Assembly (NCBI GenBank): GCA_002682825.1
Contig: NOKP01000047.1
Span: 1 to 64,000, forward strand
Source of the DNA: Neonectria sp. B-13
Lineage: Eukaryota > Ascomycota > Sordariomycetes > Hypocreales > Nectriaceae
DNA: 64,000 nucleotides
Reading direction: 5' to 3'
Both the position numbers and the translations under genes were made by a program. The notes beneath the pieces are model-generated. The model was not told the origin of the DNA, made no database searches, and saw nothing but the letters and a program-made list of their open reading frames with translations. Shown piece by piece: positions 13,201-26,005 of the stretch. Numbering within the stretch: position 1 is the first letter of the stretch; each line of letters starts with the position of its first letter.

Positions 13201-14949
13201 TCTTAGTGTAGTAGGCTTTAGCAATGAAGAGTAAAGTTACATAGAACTCTAGGTGTAATAAAGCATAAAGAGAGGGCACTTTAGGTTATATTGCTAGCAT
13301 TGTATTAATTGTAGTAGGGTAATAACTATTGCTATAGTAGTAGGAGATTTACTGAGCTTTTGCCTTATTATTACTCCCTGGGATTTCCCTGAGATTTATC
13401 CAAAGTGCTTCTAACTATTATAGTTAGAGTTAGTCTACTTACCTTTTAGTAAAGATACTATTAGCACTAGTTAAGGTTATACTTTTAGATTAGTCCTATT
13501 GTAGGGTTTTTATCTTAGTTACTATAAGAGCTCTTATTATAGCTTTAAGAATATAAGTTCTAAGCACTTTTATAAGATATACTTATAGTATTAGTACTAA
13601 AAGCTAGGATTATAAATAGTAATTAATACTATCTTAGGTAAATAAAAAGTAATAAAAGAAGAAAAAGAATAAAACTAAGAAAATTCCTATGAATAAGATA
13701 ATAATTATACTTATATAGCCTTTTAATAATCTTATTTAAGAAGTAGTAATTATTATAGTAAGTTATTCTTCCCTTATTTCTCTCTTTATTTAAAAGGTTT
13801 TCCTCTTTTCTTACTTATTCTAAGTATCTTCCTTAGCTATCTAGGTTCTCTCTTTAGTCCCTAAGAAGTAATTACCTATAGTTCTTTCCTTAGTTGGCTA
13901 GGTTTATACTTAGCTAGTTATTTTACCTAATTACTTAGGGTATTTAATAATAATAGTAGCTAGTTTTTAGTAAGAACTATTTCTATTCTAGATATTTCTA
14001 TATAGGTTCTTACTAATATGACTTCCCTTCTAATACTTAAGCTAGGTTTCTATACTAAAATAATCTCTTTTTTAATACTTAGTATTATCTTACTAAGTGC
14101 TTCTTTAGCTTCTTTATCTTAGTTAGAGCTTTCTATTGTTCTAGAAATGCTTATAAGCCCTTCTATATTCTTCCTAAAAGCTAATTCTAAGGCTTCTTTT
14201 ACTTTATGCTTTTAGTAGAAATCCTAGATAATATCTTTTATATTAATTATATTTTCTTTTAGCTAAAGGTTATAATTATTTAAATAATCTTTTTAGATAA
14301 TAAGATACTCTATTATCTTACTCTTTCCTTACTTATATTTATACTAATTAATTACTTTATTAACCTTATAATACTAGTATTTATCCTATTATTAATCTAG
14401 TCTAATCTTTTTAACTTTAACTAGCTTAAGTCTTTTCTTTAGCTTACTAACTAGCTTTAAGTAGGCTATTAAGACTACTAAGTAGATTTTAAGATAGTTA
14501 GCTATCTTTAGGCAGTATACTAAATAGCTAATCCTTTCTATAATTTTATATAATTTAGTATATTATTCCTTAAGTTTAAGGATTTAATTATCTATTACTA
14601 AGTATTCTTTTCCTAGTTATAGTTATACTTAATTACTAGGCTTATACTTAACTAGTTAATATTAGAAGTTATATTATTACTTTATAATAGTTTATACTTA
14701 TATAATTATAAGTTAGACTTTTTTATAAAGAATATCTTATTAAAGTAGTATATTACCTTCCTTTAGATATTAAAGTCTATTATCTATCTATTAGCCTATA
14801 ATAAGTTTACTTAGGGCTTATTTAATTATAAATATATATAAGTTATTAAAAGAGAATTATAATAGAACTAATATATATACTTATAGTTTATCTAGAAAGT
14901 TATTAATAAAATATCTTAGAGTAACTTCTATAGTTTAATTATAATATTC

Positions 14950-15330
14950 TAAGGTTCTATCTATTTATAGGTACTAAGCTATAGATATTATAAGGCTAGT
15001 TCTAAAGGTATTTTATATTTTCTATTAAATATCTTTAAGGAATTTAAAGTCTTTATCTAAGATAATTCTCTTAGGAATTCCTTAGTTACTCTTTAAAAGT
15101 TTAATATATAAGGTATATACCTAGTCTTATATAGTATATTAATTATTACCTAAGATTAGAAGGTATATTTTAGAGAACTTATAAATAACTATAAGTAGAT
15201 TATTAAAGAATAACTTTCCTATGTTTTTCTATAATTTATTAGTAGAAGGAACTACTAATAGTCCTTTAATAAAGTCTATTATAATTATATTTAGATATAA
15301 TAGTCCTTAGTAATATATACCTAGAGAAGA
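14950..15330 (-). pseudogene. Gypsy integrase core relic
   Basis: Minus-strand translation from about 15,330 to 14,950 gives a frame with the integrase-core pattern: a D-F-I-K-G-L block, a V-I-Y-K-F-S-K block where the family has VVDKFSK, and I-P-K-R-I-I-L-D-K-D-F-K-F-L matching the family's P-x-x-I-x-S-D-R-D-x-x-F segment. In-frame stops and altered catalytic residues show RIP damage. The downstream part was not traced. Confidence 0.75.
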
Positions 15331-15365
15331 GGCTAAAGGTTAAATAGTATAAAAGAAAATAGAAA

Positions 15366-16355
15366 AAACAATAGTATAATAGGCTTAATACCTAAGCCTA
15401 AGGCAATAATAACTTAAGGAGATAAAAGTTTCTACTGTAAAGTTAAGGTGTAAGTTTTGCTGCCCTAATCAGCTGGAAAAGCTAGATCTTGGAAAAGCTA
15501 GATCTTGGAAAAGCTAGATCTTGGAAAAGCTGGATCTTGGAAAAGCTAGACCTTGGAAAAGCTAGATCTTGGAAAAGGCTAAAACCCCTTGGGATAAAAG
15601 CCTAGCTAACCTCTGTGCTTTCTAGGTTACCCCTTCGCATTCCATCCGACCTTCCATATAACACAAAGACCATATAACCAATCATATAAGATGACTGCTT
15701 CCTTCTGAATCGCACTATAGCCCAGCGAGCCCTCGCTAAGCTACACTTATAGGCTCTTATATGACCTATATAGCCTATTTCAAGCAGATCTAAGCCTTAT
15801 TTCTAAGCTGCAAATTATAGTTCAAAAGTCTAACCTATAAGATATAAAAGAGGTTAAAACTAATCAATGCCCTAAGGCTAAGGAATTAGCCTAGTTAATA
15901 GTCTTTAGTTATTATATCCTACTATAAGATGGAATCTAGCCTAATAGAGTAATAGCCTAGTGGATTGCAATAGAATAGGTCTTTCTAGAGGGGCTAGCTT
16001 TAAAGCTAGAAAGGAATAGCAATACTACCAATATAGAGAAGAGGTTTATTGATAGTCTGAAGCATAATGACTGTATCTTATGGGTTATATAGCTAATGAG
16101 CAACGCTGTAATAACCAACCTGCAACCGAAGGAGTAATGACTGCATTGGAAAGCAAGAGAATCCTATGGTCATCTCTAACATTGGCCACAAAGCTGTATG
16201 GAGGGATTTGGCGGAGGGAGTTCTATGGAGGGGGCAAAAGTCAATAATTAGGTTCAAAATCCAAAGATCTATCCCCCTGTTAAGCTTAAGCAAAGGAAAC
16301 ACATGATTCAGCGCAATCGCGGATAAGCAGAAATAGTAGTCCAAACAGTAGTTTC
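15366..16355. other. Less degraded islet inside the LTR element
   Basis: Between the integrase and reverse transcriptase relics lies about 1 kb with more CpG, CpA and TpG than its flanks. It contains the 16-bp tandem array. The sequence CAATAGT occurs at its left edge (about 15,370) and its right edge (about 16,350), so it could be a later insertion with a 7-bp duplication. No terminal inverted repeats are visible and the 83-codon minus-strand frame at 16,093-16,344 has no recognisable domain. Confidence 0.45.
15475..15578. repeat. 16-bp tandem repeat, six copies
   Basis: The unit GGAAAAGCTAGATCTT occurs six times in a row from 15,475 to 15,570 with one substitution in copies 4 and 5, then a partial copy. 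Copies 1-3 and 6 are identical, unlike the RIP-scarred sequence around them. Confidence 0.95.
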
Positions 16356-17719
16356 AATAGTGATTATAATTATATAAAATAGAATTAATAGACTAATAAT
16401 AAGTATAAGCTCTTTAGAAAGCTTTTATTAATTATTCTTATTCTTATTATATATATTATAGTCTATTATATACTCTATAATCTTTTATTATAATTTATAA
16501 ATAATAAAGCTTAAGGAAAGATTATACTATATTTATATTTCCTTAGGATAGTACTTATAGAAGTAGGTTTTCTTAATAAGTACTTTAGCTATTTTAGTTA
16601 GAATATATATTTACTTCCTTTTATTAGCTTTTACTAAGTATAAAAGCCCTTTGATTTAGATAAATAAGAATCTAACTATTTTATTTTAATCTCCTAGTTA
16701 TTTAATAATATAATATTATTAGTCTTTCTTAAGGTATTCCTATTTAATCTCTTTATATAATATAGACTGTACTATTAACTTAGTAAAGTAGAAGATTTGT
16801 TTAGGATCTTATTTATCTTCCTATAGTTAGTCTAGTTTACCCTTAGCTAACTGATTACTACTTAGTTCCTTTCCTTAAAGGTAGGATAAAGCATTTAGTA
16901 CTATATTAGTTAGGCTAGGGATATATTTAACCTCTAAAGGGAATTAGCTTATATACTATATAGTAATAGTAAGTCTCTTATTTATTCTCTTATTTTCTAA
17001 AAAGGTTAATATACTTCTAATAATAAATATTATAGCTATATAGTTAGTAAAGACTTATATTTTCTTTCCTTTAGTTAAATATAATATTATTCTTATCTTT
17101 TAATATATTTAAATAAGTCCTACTATTTCTAGTTTAATAGACTAGTATTATTTCTCTATATTCTATAGAGTTTAGCTTAGATATAAAATTAGCTAAATAG
17201 TTTTCCTAGGAATTATACTCTAGTCATTCTAAGCATACTTAGGATTAAGATAGAATAGGATTCTTCTTATGCTTTATTCTTTAGAGCTATTTAGCTATAT
17301 AAATAGTTCTTAGTCTAGATTAAAATAATATAAGGCCTTTATATTAGTAAGAATAGAATTAACTTCCTTAAAGTATTTCTCTTTCTTTTCTATAAGAGTA
17401 AAGGTTATTTTACTTATATATACTATTCATTTTAGTCTATTTCTTAGCTTCTCTTTAGCTTTTACTTTTATTAATATATTAGTCTTATAGTCTTATAAGA
17501 GTATAATCCTACTAATAAACTAATAGATAAAATATTAAAGCTATTTAATTATACTAATCTATTTCTTAAGCTATTAGAATATACTAAAGAACTTAAGGTT
17601 TTATAATACTTTAACTTACTTTTCTATATTACTTAGACTAAGTTTATTAATATAGAATTTAAATAATTATATTAACTAATAACTAATAAATACTTTTTCT
17701 AGGGAAAAAGTAATATTTT

Positions 17720-18230
17720 AGTCTTAAAAAAGCTAGAAGATCTTTTATAAGTTCTTTAGGAACTCTTTATTACTATTAGTAGTTATAATAATATTATTAA
17801 TAAAGACTTATATAAACTTTAAATATAACTATAGTATTTAGTCTATAAATTATTATATATAAGCTAGAAAGTTATAGAATCCTATTAAGGTAACCTTAGA
17901 TTGTTCTATCCTATAGTAACTAATTACTATAAACTAGTTATAATACTTCTACTATATTAAGAATTAATAAAAGAAGCTCTAAGTATTAATTACTATAATT
18001 TATTTCTTATTATATAACTTTATAATAATATCTCCTTAGAGTAATATAAGGTAAGTATTTAATAAGATAATATTATTAAGAGCTTAAAGATTAACTATTA
18101 TTCTATTCTTTTCTTTTCTACTAACTATCTACTATACTATAAATACTAAACTAGTAAAAGGTATTAGCCTATAGGCTTAGTTTATTTATCCTTAATTATA
18201 TAAAGTATTAAATACCTTATCTAAGAACTT
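17720..18230 (-). pseudogene. Gypsy reverse transcriptase relic
   Basis: Minus-strand translation gives the RT order of blocks: I-I-V-N-L-Q-A-L-N at about 18,080-18,106 (family: VVDLRALN), then S-F-F-Y-Q-F, then an E-Q-S-K-V block followed by a G-F-Y-N block and an A-Y-I-Q-Q-F block, then F-I-N-N-I-I at about 17,785-17,805 where the catalytic F/Y-x-D-D motif belongs. Both catalytic Asp codons have become Asn, the G-to-A change RIP produces. Several CAA/CAG positions are now stops. This fixes family and orientation of the element. Confidence 0.82.
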
Positions 18231-21200
18231 TTAGCTTTTTAAGCTTATAAAATAAGAGTAAGAGCTAAGTTTCTTCTTATACTAGTTCTCTATTAATAGT
18301 ATCTTTATTTCCTAGCCTTCTTTAACCTTAATTTCTCTACTATTAACCTAAAGATTAAAGAAATCTTCTATTATTACCTATAGAGTATTTATATAAGTGG
18401 TTCTATTATTATAAAGATAGACTAAATTTAGTAGTATAACTTTCTTTTTATACTTAGGTCTTAATATTCCTAGTTTAGCATTAAAGTTAATACCTATTTT
18501 CTAGTACTTTAGCAATAGAGTCTATTCTTTCTTTTTCTTCTTAATTCTAATAGGTTTTAATCTTACTAGATCAATTGTATTACATTAGATCTTAGCACTA
18601 ATAAGAGCTATATTTCCAAGTTAGGTAAGTATTAGTCCTTAGTTAATCTTCTTAATCCTACTATTAGAAGTAATTAGCTTAAATATACTAACTTATTTTC
18701 CTTTTATAAGGGATATAGATTACTAGGATTGATTAAGTATAAATATTATTTCTAGCTATTATATAATAGCTCCTATAACCTTAGGTACTTATAGAACTAG
18801 GATTAAGTCCTAGCTAATAGCTTCCTTTAGAGTGTTTATTTATATAGCTTTATTACTTCTTAGAGGAACTACTATAGAGTCTATAGCTTAGATAGGAAAT
18901 CTTTAAGCCTTCTATTTATAGATAGTTACTAGTAGTATTATACAGCTAGCTGCTTTAATTATAACTTATTGAATTAAGTTAAGAATATTTACCTTATTAG
19001 GGACTAAGAATTCTTATCTAAAGAGTAATTTAATACTAAGTTAGAATATAACTTAAGTATTAGTATAAACTTTAATAGTTACTAACTTACTATTCTTAGT
19101 ATTAAGTAGGAATAAGGTAAAGTCTATCTATTTAAGAACTTACTTAAATCTAATACTATTTAATTATACTATCTTAGATAAGTTCAATTAGATGTTTAAG
19201 AAGAACTTAAGTATTTCCTTTCTTACTACTAAGTAGATAGTACCTAAGTTAATATATACCTTTTATTAGTATTTTCCCTAGGGTCTAACTATTACTTATA
19301 CTTATATATATATATAAGTAATAAAAAGGTTTAAACTTAATATTATTTCTATTAAAGTATACTTAATAATATTAATAGTTTTCTTAGGAATCTTACTATA
19401 ATAAGTAGAAGGTAACTAAGTAGGGTTTTATTAAGAGATATTAAAGATAAAATAAATCTCTTTATATTAGTAATCTATAGTTCTAAATTCCTAGATAAAT
19501 CTATAAAAGTCTTTAGGTAACTTAGCTACCTTTAGGTTATTATTTTTATCTAAGGTAGAAATTATATTCTCCTTTTTATTTTTATTTTACTACTTTTTAT
19601 CTAAGTTTTAAGTATTTTTACTAATAGTAACTAACTTCTTTACTTTCTTTTATATAAGATAATAATCTTTATAGTTATTCAAGCTAATGCTTTCTAGCAT
19701 ATAGTATACCTAGTTAGATTAATTGCCTTAATTAGTACTTAGCTTCTTATTATAATTCTATAGGTAGAAGAGTAGCTTTTAGTCTTAGCTACTTAGTAAT
19801 TATTAGGCAGAAGATAGAGGAGTGGATAGTTACTAATTACCTTAGGCAGCTTAAGGTAGTAGTAAGAAGACTATACTAGCCCTTCTAAGGGTCTAACTAT
19901 AAGACTATAATCCTTAGAATAAAGGTCTTAGTAGGAAATTCTAGTACTAGGACTACTAAGAAGTAGTTTCTATAGTAGTTTCTTATAGTTCTTATCTAAC
20001 TTACCTATTAGTTATAGTACTTTTAGTTATACTAGATAGGCTATTATAATAGTCTATTATACTACTATAATTACCTTAGTAAACTAGGTCTTTCTAACTA
20101 TTAACTATAATCTAGGTGTATAGGTTTAGTATTATATTATTATATTCCTCTATTTAGTCTTCTAGTCCTTAAGAAGTCTTTAGGTATAGTATTTTCTTAT
20201 AAAGATATATATTTAGCTTTTAGTAGATTATCCTAGGAACTAGAATGTCTATATAGCTAATTAGCTATACCTTATGCTTAATCTAGAATACCTAACTATT
20301 AAAGTTTACTTAATTATAGATATTAATAATAATAAACTTTTCCTTATTAAAGGCTTATTAAGCAATCTCTAACTATATCTTAAAATAGTATTAAAGTAGA
20401 TTATACTATAGGTCTAATCCTTCCTTAGGGTCTTATAAGCTAGTTTATATTTCCCTAGTTAAATCATTAGTATACTAGCTAAAGGTATTACTTATTAAAA
20501 GTATTAGTAAATATATAGAAAGTAGAATATAATATTATTCTCTATGTATTATATATTACTAAAGAGTATTAATAAAATAAGAGTAATTTTACTAAATGAT
20601 TATTTTCTTATCTTTCTTAGTACTATTAAAGTTATTATTATATATTAGTAATAGTTAGAATTTTCTAATTTTATTAGCATAAAACTAAAGTCTTCTACTG
20701 TCTTACCCTCTTATAGCTTAAGCAAATATAACTACTATAGCTTATAATTGTTTAATGGTTATAGTAATAAAGGTTAGTTGTACTAAATCTTATGATAGAT
20801 AGTTATCTAATAGGTTTAGGTTATTATCTTTACCTCTAGAGCCTTATAAGTCTAGCTATAGCTGTAAGTTATTGCTTTCTAAACTCATTTTATAGTAGCA
20901 ATTAAAGTCAGTTGTTTCTATGCTTCTTAAAGGGGACTATAGGAAGGGATTAGAAAAAGGCCTAACTTTAGGCTTAGGCAATAGCAATAAGAAGCATATA
21001 GTTAGTTAGGGATTGCCTAACTACTTACTGGCTTTAGTTAGTATTAATAGAAGTAATTATTCTAGATCTACTCTAATATTATACTATAGGGAAGTAGGTC
21101 CTAATGTTTTACTTATAGGGAAAGTACTAAGAGAGTCCATAGGAATACTTTACTTTCCCTTAGAAATATATATCTTATTACTAAAAAGCTATATAATCCA

Positions 21201-21640
21201 ATTAACTTAGGATTAGAGTTATTCTCTTATTACTTAGTACTATAAGTTCTTTTACTAAAACTAAAGACTTATATATACTCTTAGGATATTATTATAGCTT
21301 AAGTATAAAAAGCAAATAATACAAAAGACTTTATATTATTATTTAATAACTTCTTTAGCTAGGAATAAATAGTCTAATCTATATTATTAATAACTCTTTA
21401 AAACTTTCTATTCTCTTACTTAATTCTATATTTCTTATTTAAGAGTATTCTTAATATTAATTATAAAGAGTATATATAATTATTAATAGTTATTTTTATA
21501 GACTTAGAATAGTTATTAGCTAAAGAGTAGATTAGTATATAATATATAGGATTTCTTATCCCTTAATAGTATTACTATAATAGTTATATAATAATAACTT
21601 AAGAATAGTCTAAAGTTCAATTCTCTATTTATCTACTAAT

Positions 21641-22029
21641 TATTATAGAAACTAGCTCTATAATATAGATAGAAAGTATTAAGATAAAAGAAAGATAGGC
21701 TTTAGGCTAATTAGAATACCCTTCTAAGGCATATATCAATCTCTTCTAGAGAAAGAGTCTCTTCTAGAGATAGATCTTCTAGATTATAATCTTCTAGATC
21801 AAATTGTATTTATTCTTATAAGTATAAAAGGTATAGTTTCTCTCTTTCTAATTTCCCTCTTATCTTCCCTTTTATCTTCCTTACTAAGAAGAGCCTAGAA
21901 GATATCTAGGAAATCTATAGGAAGTCCCCTAGAGATAAGGTTCCCTAACTCTATAGGATTTCCTAGTGAATATCTAGCTAGAAAGTCCTAAAGACTTCTA
22001 GCTAGGTATTCTAAGGCATTTCTATAATA
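21641..22029 (-). repeat. Right LTR (5' LTR in element sense), 389 bp
   Basis: Same length as the left LTR and collinear with it throughout. Followed by AATAC at 22,030. In element sense the internal region begins ATTAGTAGAT; a primer-binding site starting TTGG before RIP is possible but cannot be proved. Confidence 0.88.
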
Positions 22030-22034
22030 AATAC
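22030..22034. repeat. Target-site duplication AATAC, right copy
   Basis: Exact match to 10,866-10,870, directly abutting the right LTR. Confidence 0.85.
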
Positions 22035-23932
22035 TCTAATACAGAGAAGAGTAATACTATCCAAGTATAATATTCTTAAATAAGTATTACTATTATATAA
22101 TACTACTTTTTATATATTATACTATAAATATTATAATTAGTATTAAATATACTTAGTTTTCTATAAAGTAAGTAATCTAACTACTCTTATAAGTATAATA
22201 AACTATTATATAATAGCTTATAAGGTAGATATTCTTATATTATAGGACTATACTATAGAATAATAAATAATAAGGAAAGACTAACTAATAGAATAGGTAA
22301 AGGTTCTATTCAGCTAGTAAAGAGGAGCACTCTAGTATAAGTAGACTCAGTATATAGGCAGCTGGATTTAAGGTTCTATTCAGGTAGAAGATATTTACTA
22401 CCCTAAGCCTTTTAGAGTATTAATTAAAGTGCTAATAGCATTAGGATAATATAGATTATAGTTTGTCTAAGGAGTTACTAGGATTGAGAGTTGCTTTAGG
22501 GCCAGTCTTTATCCCTATCTTAAGCTAGTATGAATAGAACATATAATATATTAACAAAATAAGGCATAATATATAAGTATCAGTAGATACCCTACCCTCA
22601 TCCTAGGGTACTACCTATAACTATACTATGAACACATTAGAATGCTGTTTATACAGTTATCTTCCCTTAGTCTTATCTAAGAAGATCTATGCCTTATTAC
22701 ATAAAGTTTAACAGCCCTTCTACATTAAAGTACAGCCACTAGTAGACTAAATCTTCCTAGCTCTTAAGAGAGGATTAGTTATACAGTAGCTAATAACTCT
22801 AATGCCTTTAGTATCTTTAGGCTTAAACCTAACTTATATAATCATACAAGAATAATCAATGGATTTAGAAGATATAAGCTTAGCCCTTAAGCAATTAAAC
22901 TCTACAATAAGGATCAAAGGGCATAAGGTAGCTTATAACCAGGAATTAATCTTGGTTTTCTAAGCTTCTCTTTCTACTATCCTAAAATAAATCCTTCTTT
23001 ATACAAATTGCCCTTATTAAGATATTCAAGTCTCTGCTTTATGTACTATTAATGCTAGTTTAGGCAAATAGTTACTTATATATTATAGCTTTCACTAAGA
23101 TTCAAGGCTCTATATAAAGCTATTACCCCTATTTATTTTACTAATAAGGAGGAAATCCTTCTTATGATTATAGTAGTATTATTAGCTTAAATGATTTTGC
23201 TTTAAGCTAGACCTCTAGTTAAGATAGCCTTCTTAGAGTACTTAGGTATCCTTCCTATGCTTATATTACTTAAATGCTTAGATTATTACCTTTTATTACC
23301 TTTATTATAATAAAACTAATATATATAAAGGAATTACTAGTCTACCTTTTATATAGCCTTAGATTCATCTTAGATCAGTCAAAGCTCTGCCCTTTAGGTA
23401 GCATTATAAACATAGATTTCTCAAACTGCCTAGTTATAAACTATAGGTTAGGTTCTTTGACATAGGAAAGGTTAGCTAGGGCCTAAATTTAGGGATATTG
23501 TCCTAGATCTAGGTCCCTCATAGGGGTCTGCGATCCCAAAAGTAGGCCCCTTCAGGCACCTTAGCCCAAAGCTCAGCCCGGCTCAGCCCGAGCTCTAGGA
23601 TCCTCAGCCCAAGCTCAGCAATAGCTCAGCTTAGAGCAGCAGGAGCTTAGCTCTAGAAACGGAAATGGCTTTTGGTGTGCTTGAGTTTCGTCTTCGAGTA
23701 CAGTGGTAGTCAGGTGTGAGGTTTACAAACTAATACTAATTAGTTTAGTATTAGTTAGTATAAATACTAGTAGTATTGGTGCTAAGCCTTTATATGTCCT
23801 TCCCATCTCCTCTCTATTTATTTATGCACGGTATTTCTCAGGCGGTTTTAATGATGATGCGGTAAGGGGTTCAGTAGATTATTACTCAAAAAGACAACAA
23901 TTCGACTGTAACTTAAGAGACGCACTCGTTTG
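22035..23932. other. AT-rich to normal transition, no gene
   Basis: RIP-type sequence to about 23,480, milder than the retrotransposon. It ends in a short boundary zone (23,568-23,655) where the motif GCTCAG(C/T) recurs imperfectly at least five times. Composition is normal from there on. A 77-codon plus-strand frame at 23,703-23,936 has no support. Confidence 0.5.
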
Positions 23933-26005
23933 CTAAATATGGAAACCCAGCCCAGCACCAACACTCACACTAACCTGTATAGTGGACAAAGCCAGCTGAG
24001 CATAAGATTTGGCTTGCCTAAATACACGGTTTGTTAGCGTCAAGTATTCTTCAAGGAAACTCAAGATGGGAATCCATACCTGTCAAGTCTTAAACTAGAC
24101 AACCCACCACCGCCAAGGGACTGAGTGAGGACAAAGTTTACAGCGTACACGCCCGGAACCTCAAATCTCGTCACAGTTCCTCCAGGAGCAATAAAATGCT
24201 TGAACGCCGAAAACACAGCCTGAGGGGTGACTTGATCCAGAATGTACGGGTAAAAAGCCGGGTCCTTCACGATGATTGCGATATTTGCTGTGTCGCCTTT
24301 GTCTCCAGAGCGTCCAATAGCGATCTCGTGGAGCTTCACTCGCGATAGTCCTGAGCGGATGGGCTTGGATGATTCCGGACCAATAGCTTGCAAATGAGTC
24401 GCTGCGGGACGGATTGGCTGGCAACCTTCAGTGAAGAGTGGCACTTCTGTCGCGTCTTTCCTGCTCCCAGTGTGCGTTCTGGGAGATACTTTGCCTCTAT
24501 GGACCAAGACGCTGCTAGAAGCAAAGTTGGGACTACTCTTCGGCCGACCTGAGGCGAGAAGACATATTCCAGGGCAGCTGTTTGTCAGGAATGGTGCTGT
24601 TTCTTTGCTGAGGATGTCGAGAACAGCGCGGTTCTGGTGCCTTGCTGCGACTCTGAGCACGACTTCTCTTCGCTCGGGCTGGCTGGTGACTCGGCCGAGG
24701 CTGTGCTCTGCGCCGATGAGGATGATCTCGTAGTCTTTGGGTGGGATGGAACTGCTTGGATGACTTGCCGACGCAAGAGCATTTGTTCTGTCGATGATGG
24801 CTTTTCCGAGCACCTTTGCCTTGCTTTCGGCTTCTTCTCCACTGACGAGAATGTCTACCGTCAGTCGATACCCGTGCTGTTCGACAGCAGTGCATTTTAG
24901 CCAAGGGGTTGGCGGTTTTCCCTTCGCTCCGTGCACTTGGACGACGCCATTGTCCACCTGTTCGAGACGGACTTGGCTCATATCCACCACAACATCAGGC
25001 AAGGCATAATTCTCAGGGTCAAGAACCTCGTACAGCATCTGTTCACAAACGCCTCGCTTATCCACAATACCTCCTGTTCCATCTGGTTTCGAAATGAGGA
25101 AACTGTTGTCGTCGTTAAATGTCAGAATAGGATATCCCATGTTAGACCATCCGCCGTGAGGACTGAAGGCCGAAGTCCTCCAGTCCGTGTAGTTGCCGCC
25201 AGTTGCTTGACTACCACACTCGATAACATGACCAGCGAGTGATGCAGAAGCGAGTTGGTCTAAACTCTGTTGATCTGCGGCATATTTCCAGCCGTATTCA
25301 TACGCCAAGGGGCCTACCACAAGGGCACTGTCGACACATCTCCCCGTGACCACGATGCTGGCCCCTTCTCTGAGAGCAACGGTGATAGGTTCCGCTCCTA
25401 GGTAAGCGTTGAGGCTTAGAAGCTTATTGTCCTTGGCAAAGAAGCCCTCTCCCGACCCAGCACCACTGAGGGGATCGAAGGTCTCAAAAGCGCCCTCCTC
25501 CATCAGCTGGTCCTGTTTTGGGAGAAGGTCATCTCCAGAAACAGCGGCGACCGTCACTTTGTCACCGAGGCCCCGCTGTTGAAGATGTGCATCAATTGCA
25601 GCCTTCAATCCAACGGGGTCTAGTCCTCCCGCATTGGTGACGACTTTGATCTTTTTCGTCAATATACGGTCAAGATGCGGGATTAGTACAAGGTCGAGGA
25701 ACTCGGATATGTAGCCGCCATTGGGTCGCGATTTGGCTGAACCAGACCTTGCTGAGCGTGCCAGGAGGCCCATCGTCAACTCTGTGAGGTAATTAGTGCC
25801 TGGGCCAAATTGAAGCAAAGAAGTACTCACCCGCGAGGTAGTCAGCGACGACATAGTCAAGTTGGGGCTCATCGGAGTCGAGGAATTGCTTCACTGCCGA
25901 GGGGGAATCGCCCCAGAAGGCACTTGATTCATCATATTAGCATCTAATGGGTGATGGAAAGCTTGGGACTGCGAACCTGTAGCAGCCGATTCTTACTTGC
26001 TTCAT
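23933..26005 (-). CDS. AtuA-family (DUF1446) protein of acyclic terpene utilisation type
   Basis: Four exons: 25,977-26,005, 25,831-25,922, 24,080-25,781 and 23,933-24,017, giving 635 residues. Splicing restores the family N-terminus with S-A-F-W-G-D, and the E-L-T-M-G-L-L-A-R segment. E-C-G-S-Q-A-T-G-G-N is at about 228-237. The C-terminal AtuA-like domain carries G-R-S-G-D-K-G-D-T-A-N-I at about 530-541 and the closing S-L-G-G-G-G-L block. AtuA is required for growth on acyclic terpenes in Pseudomonas, but its reaction is not firmly settled; a lyase-type role has been proposed. Seen here next to a biotin carboxylase gene on the same strand, as part of an atu-like set. No PTS1 at the predicted C-terminus. 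An in-frame ATG at 26,155 is an alternative start, and the last exon is the least certain part. Confidence 0.87.

Larger units (their letters stand above)
10871..22029 (-). mobile_element. Gypsy-type (Ty3) LTR retrotransposon, RIP-inactivated
   Basis: Two direct repeats of exactly 389 bp (10,871-11,259 and 21,641-22,029) bound an 11,159-bp unit flanked by AATAC on both sides. Each LTR begins TATTATA and ends TATAATA, a 7-bp inverted repeat that fits a TG...CA terminus after RIP. Minus-strand translation shows reverse transcriptase (about 17.72-18.23 kb) then integrase (about 14.95-15.33 kb), so the element is transcribed right to left with order RT-integrase, the Gypsy order. All coding frames carry many TAA/TAG stops and it cannot be autonomous. 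It is longer than most fungal Gypsy elements because of an extra frame at 11.5-13.2 kb and a less degraded islet at 15.37-16.35 kb, which may be nested insertions. Confidence 0.88.

Noticed and set aside
16093..16344. 83-codon minus-strand frame inside the retrotransposon islet
   Set aside because: No domain and no relation to retrotransposon proteins; probably chance in a less degraded segment.
23703..23936. 77-codon plus-strand frame at the compartment edge
   Set aside because: Lies antisense to the last exon region of the AtuA-like gene and shows no recognisable features.
24061..25872. Single-exon reading of the AtuA-like gene starting at 25,872
   Set aside because: That frame reads through a clear intron (25,782-25,830) and begins with residues foreign to the family; the spliced model restores the conserved N-terminus and C-terminus.
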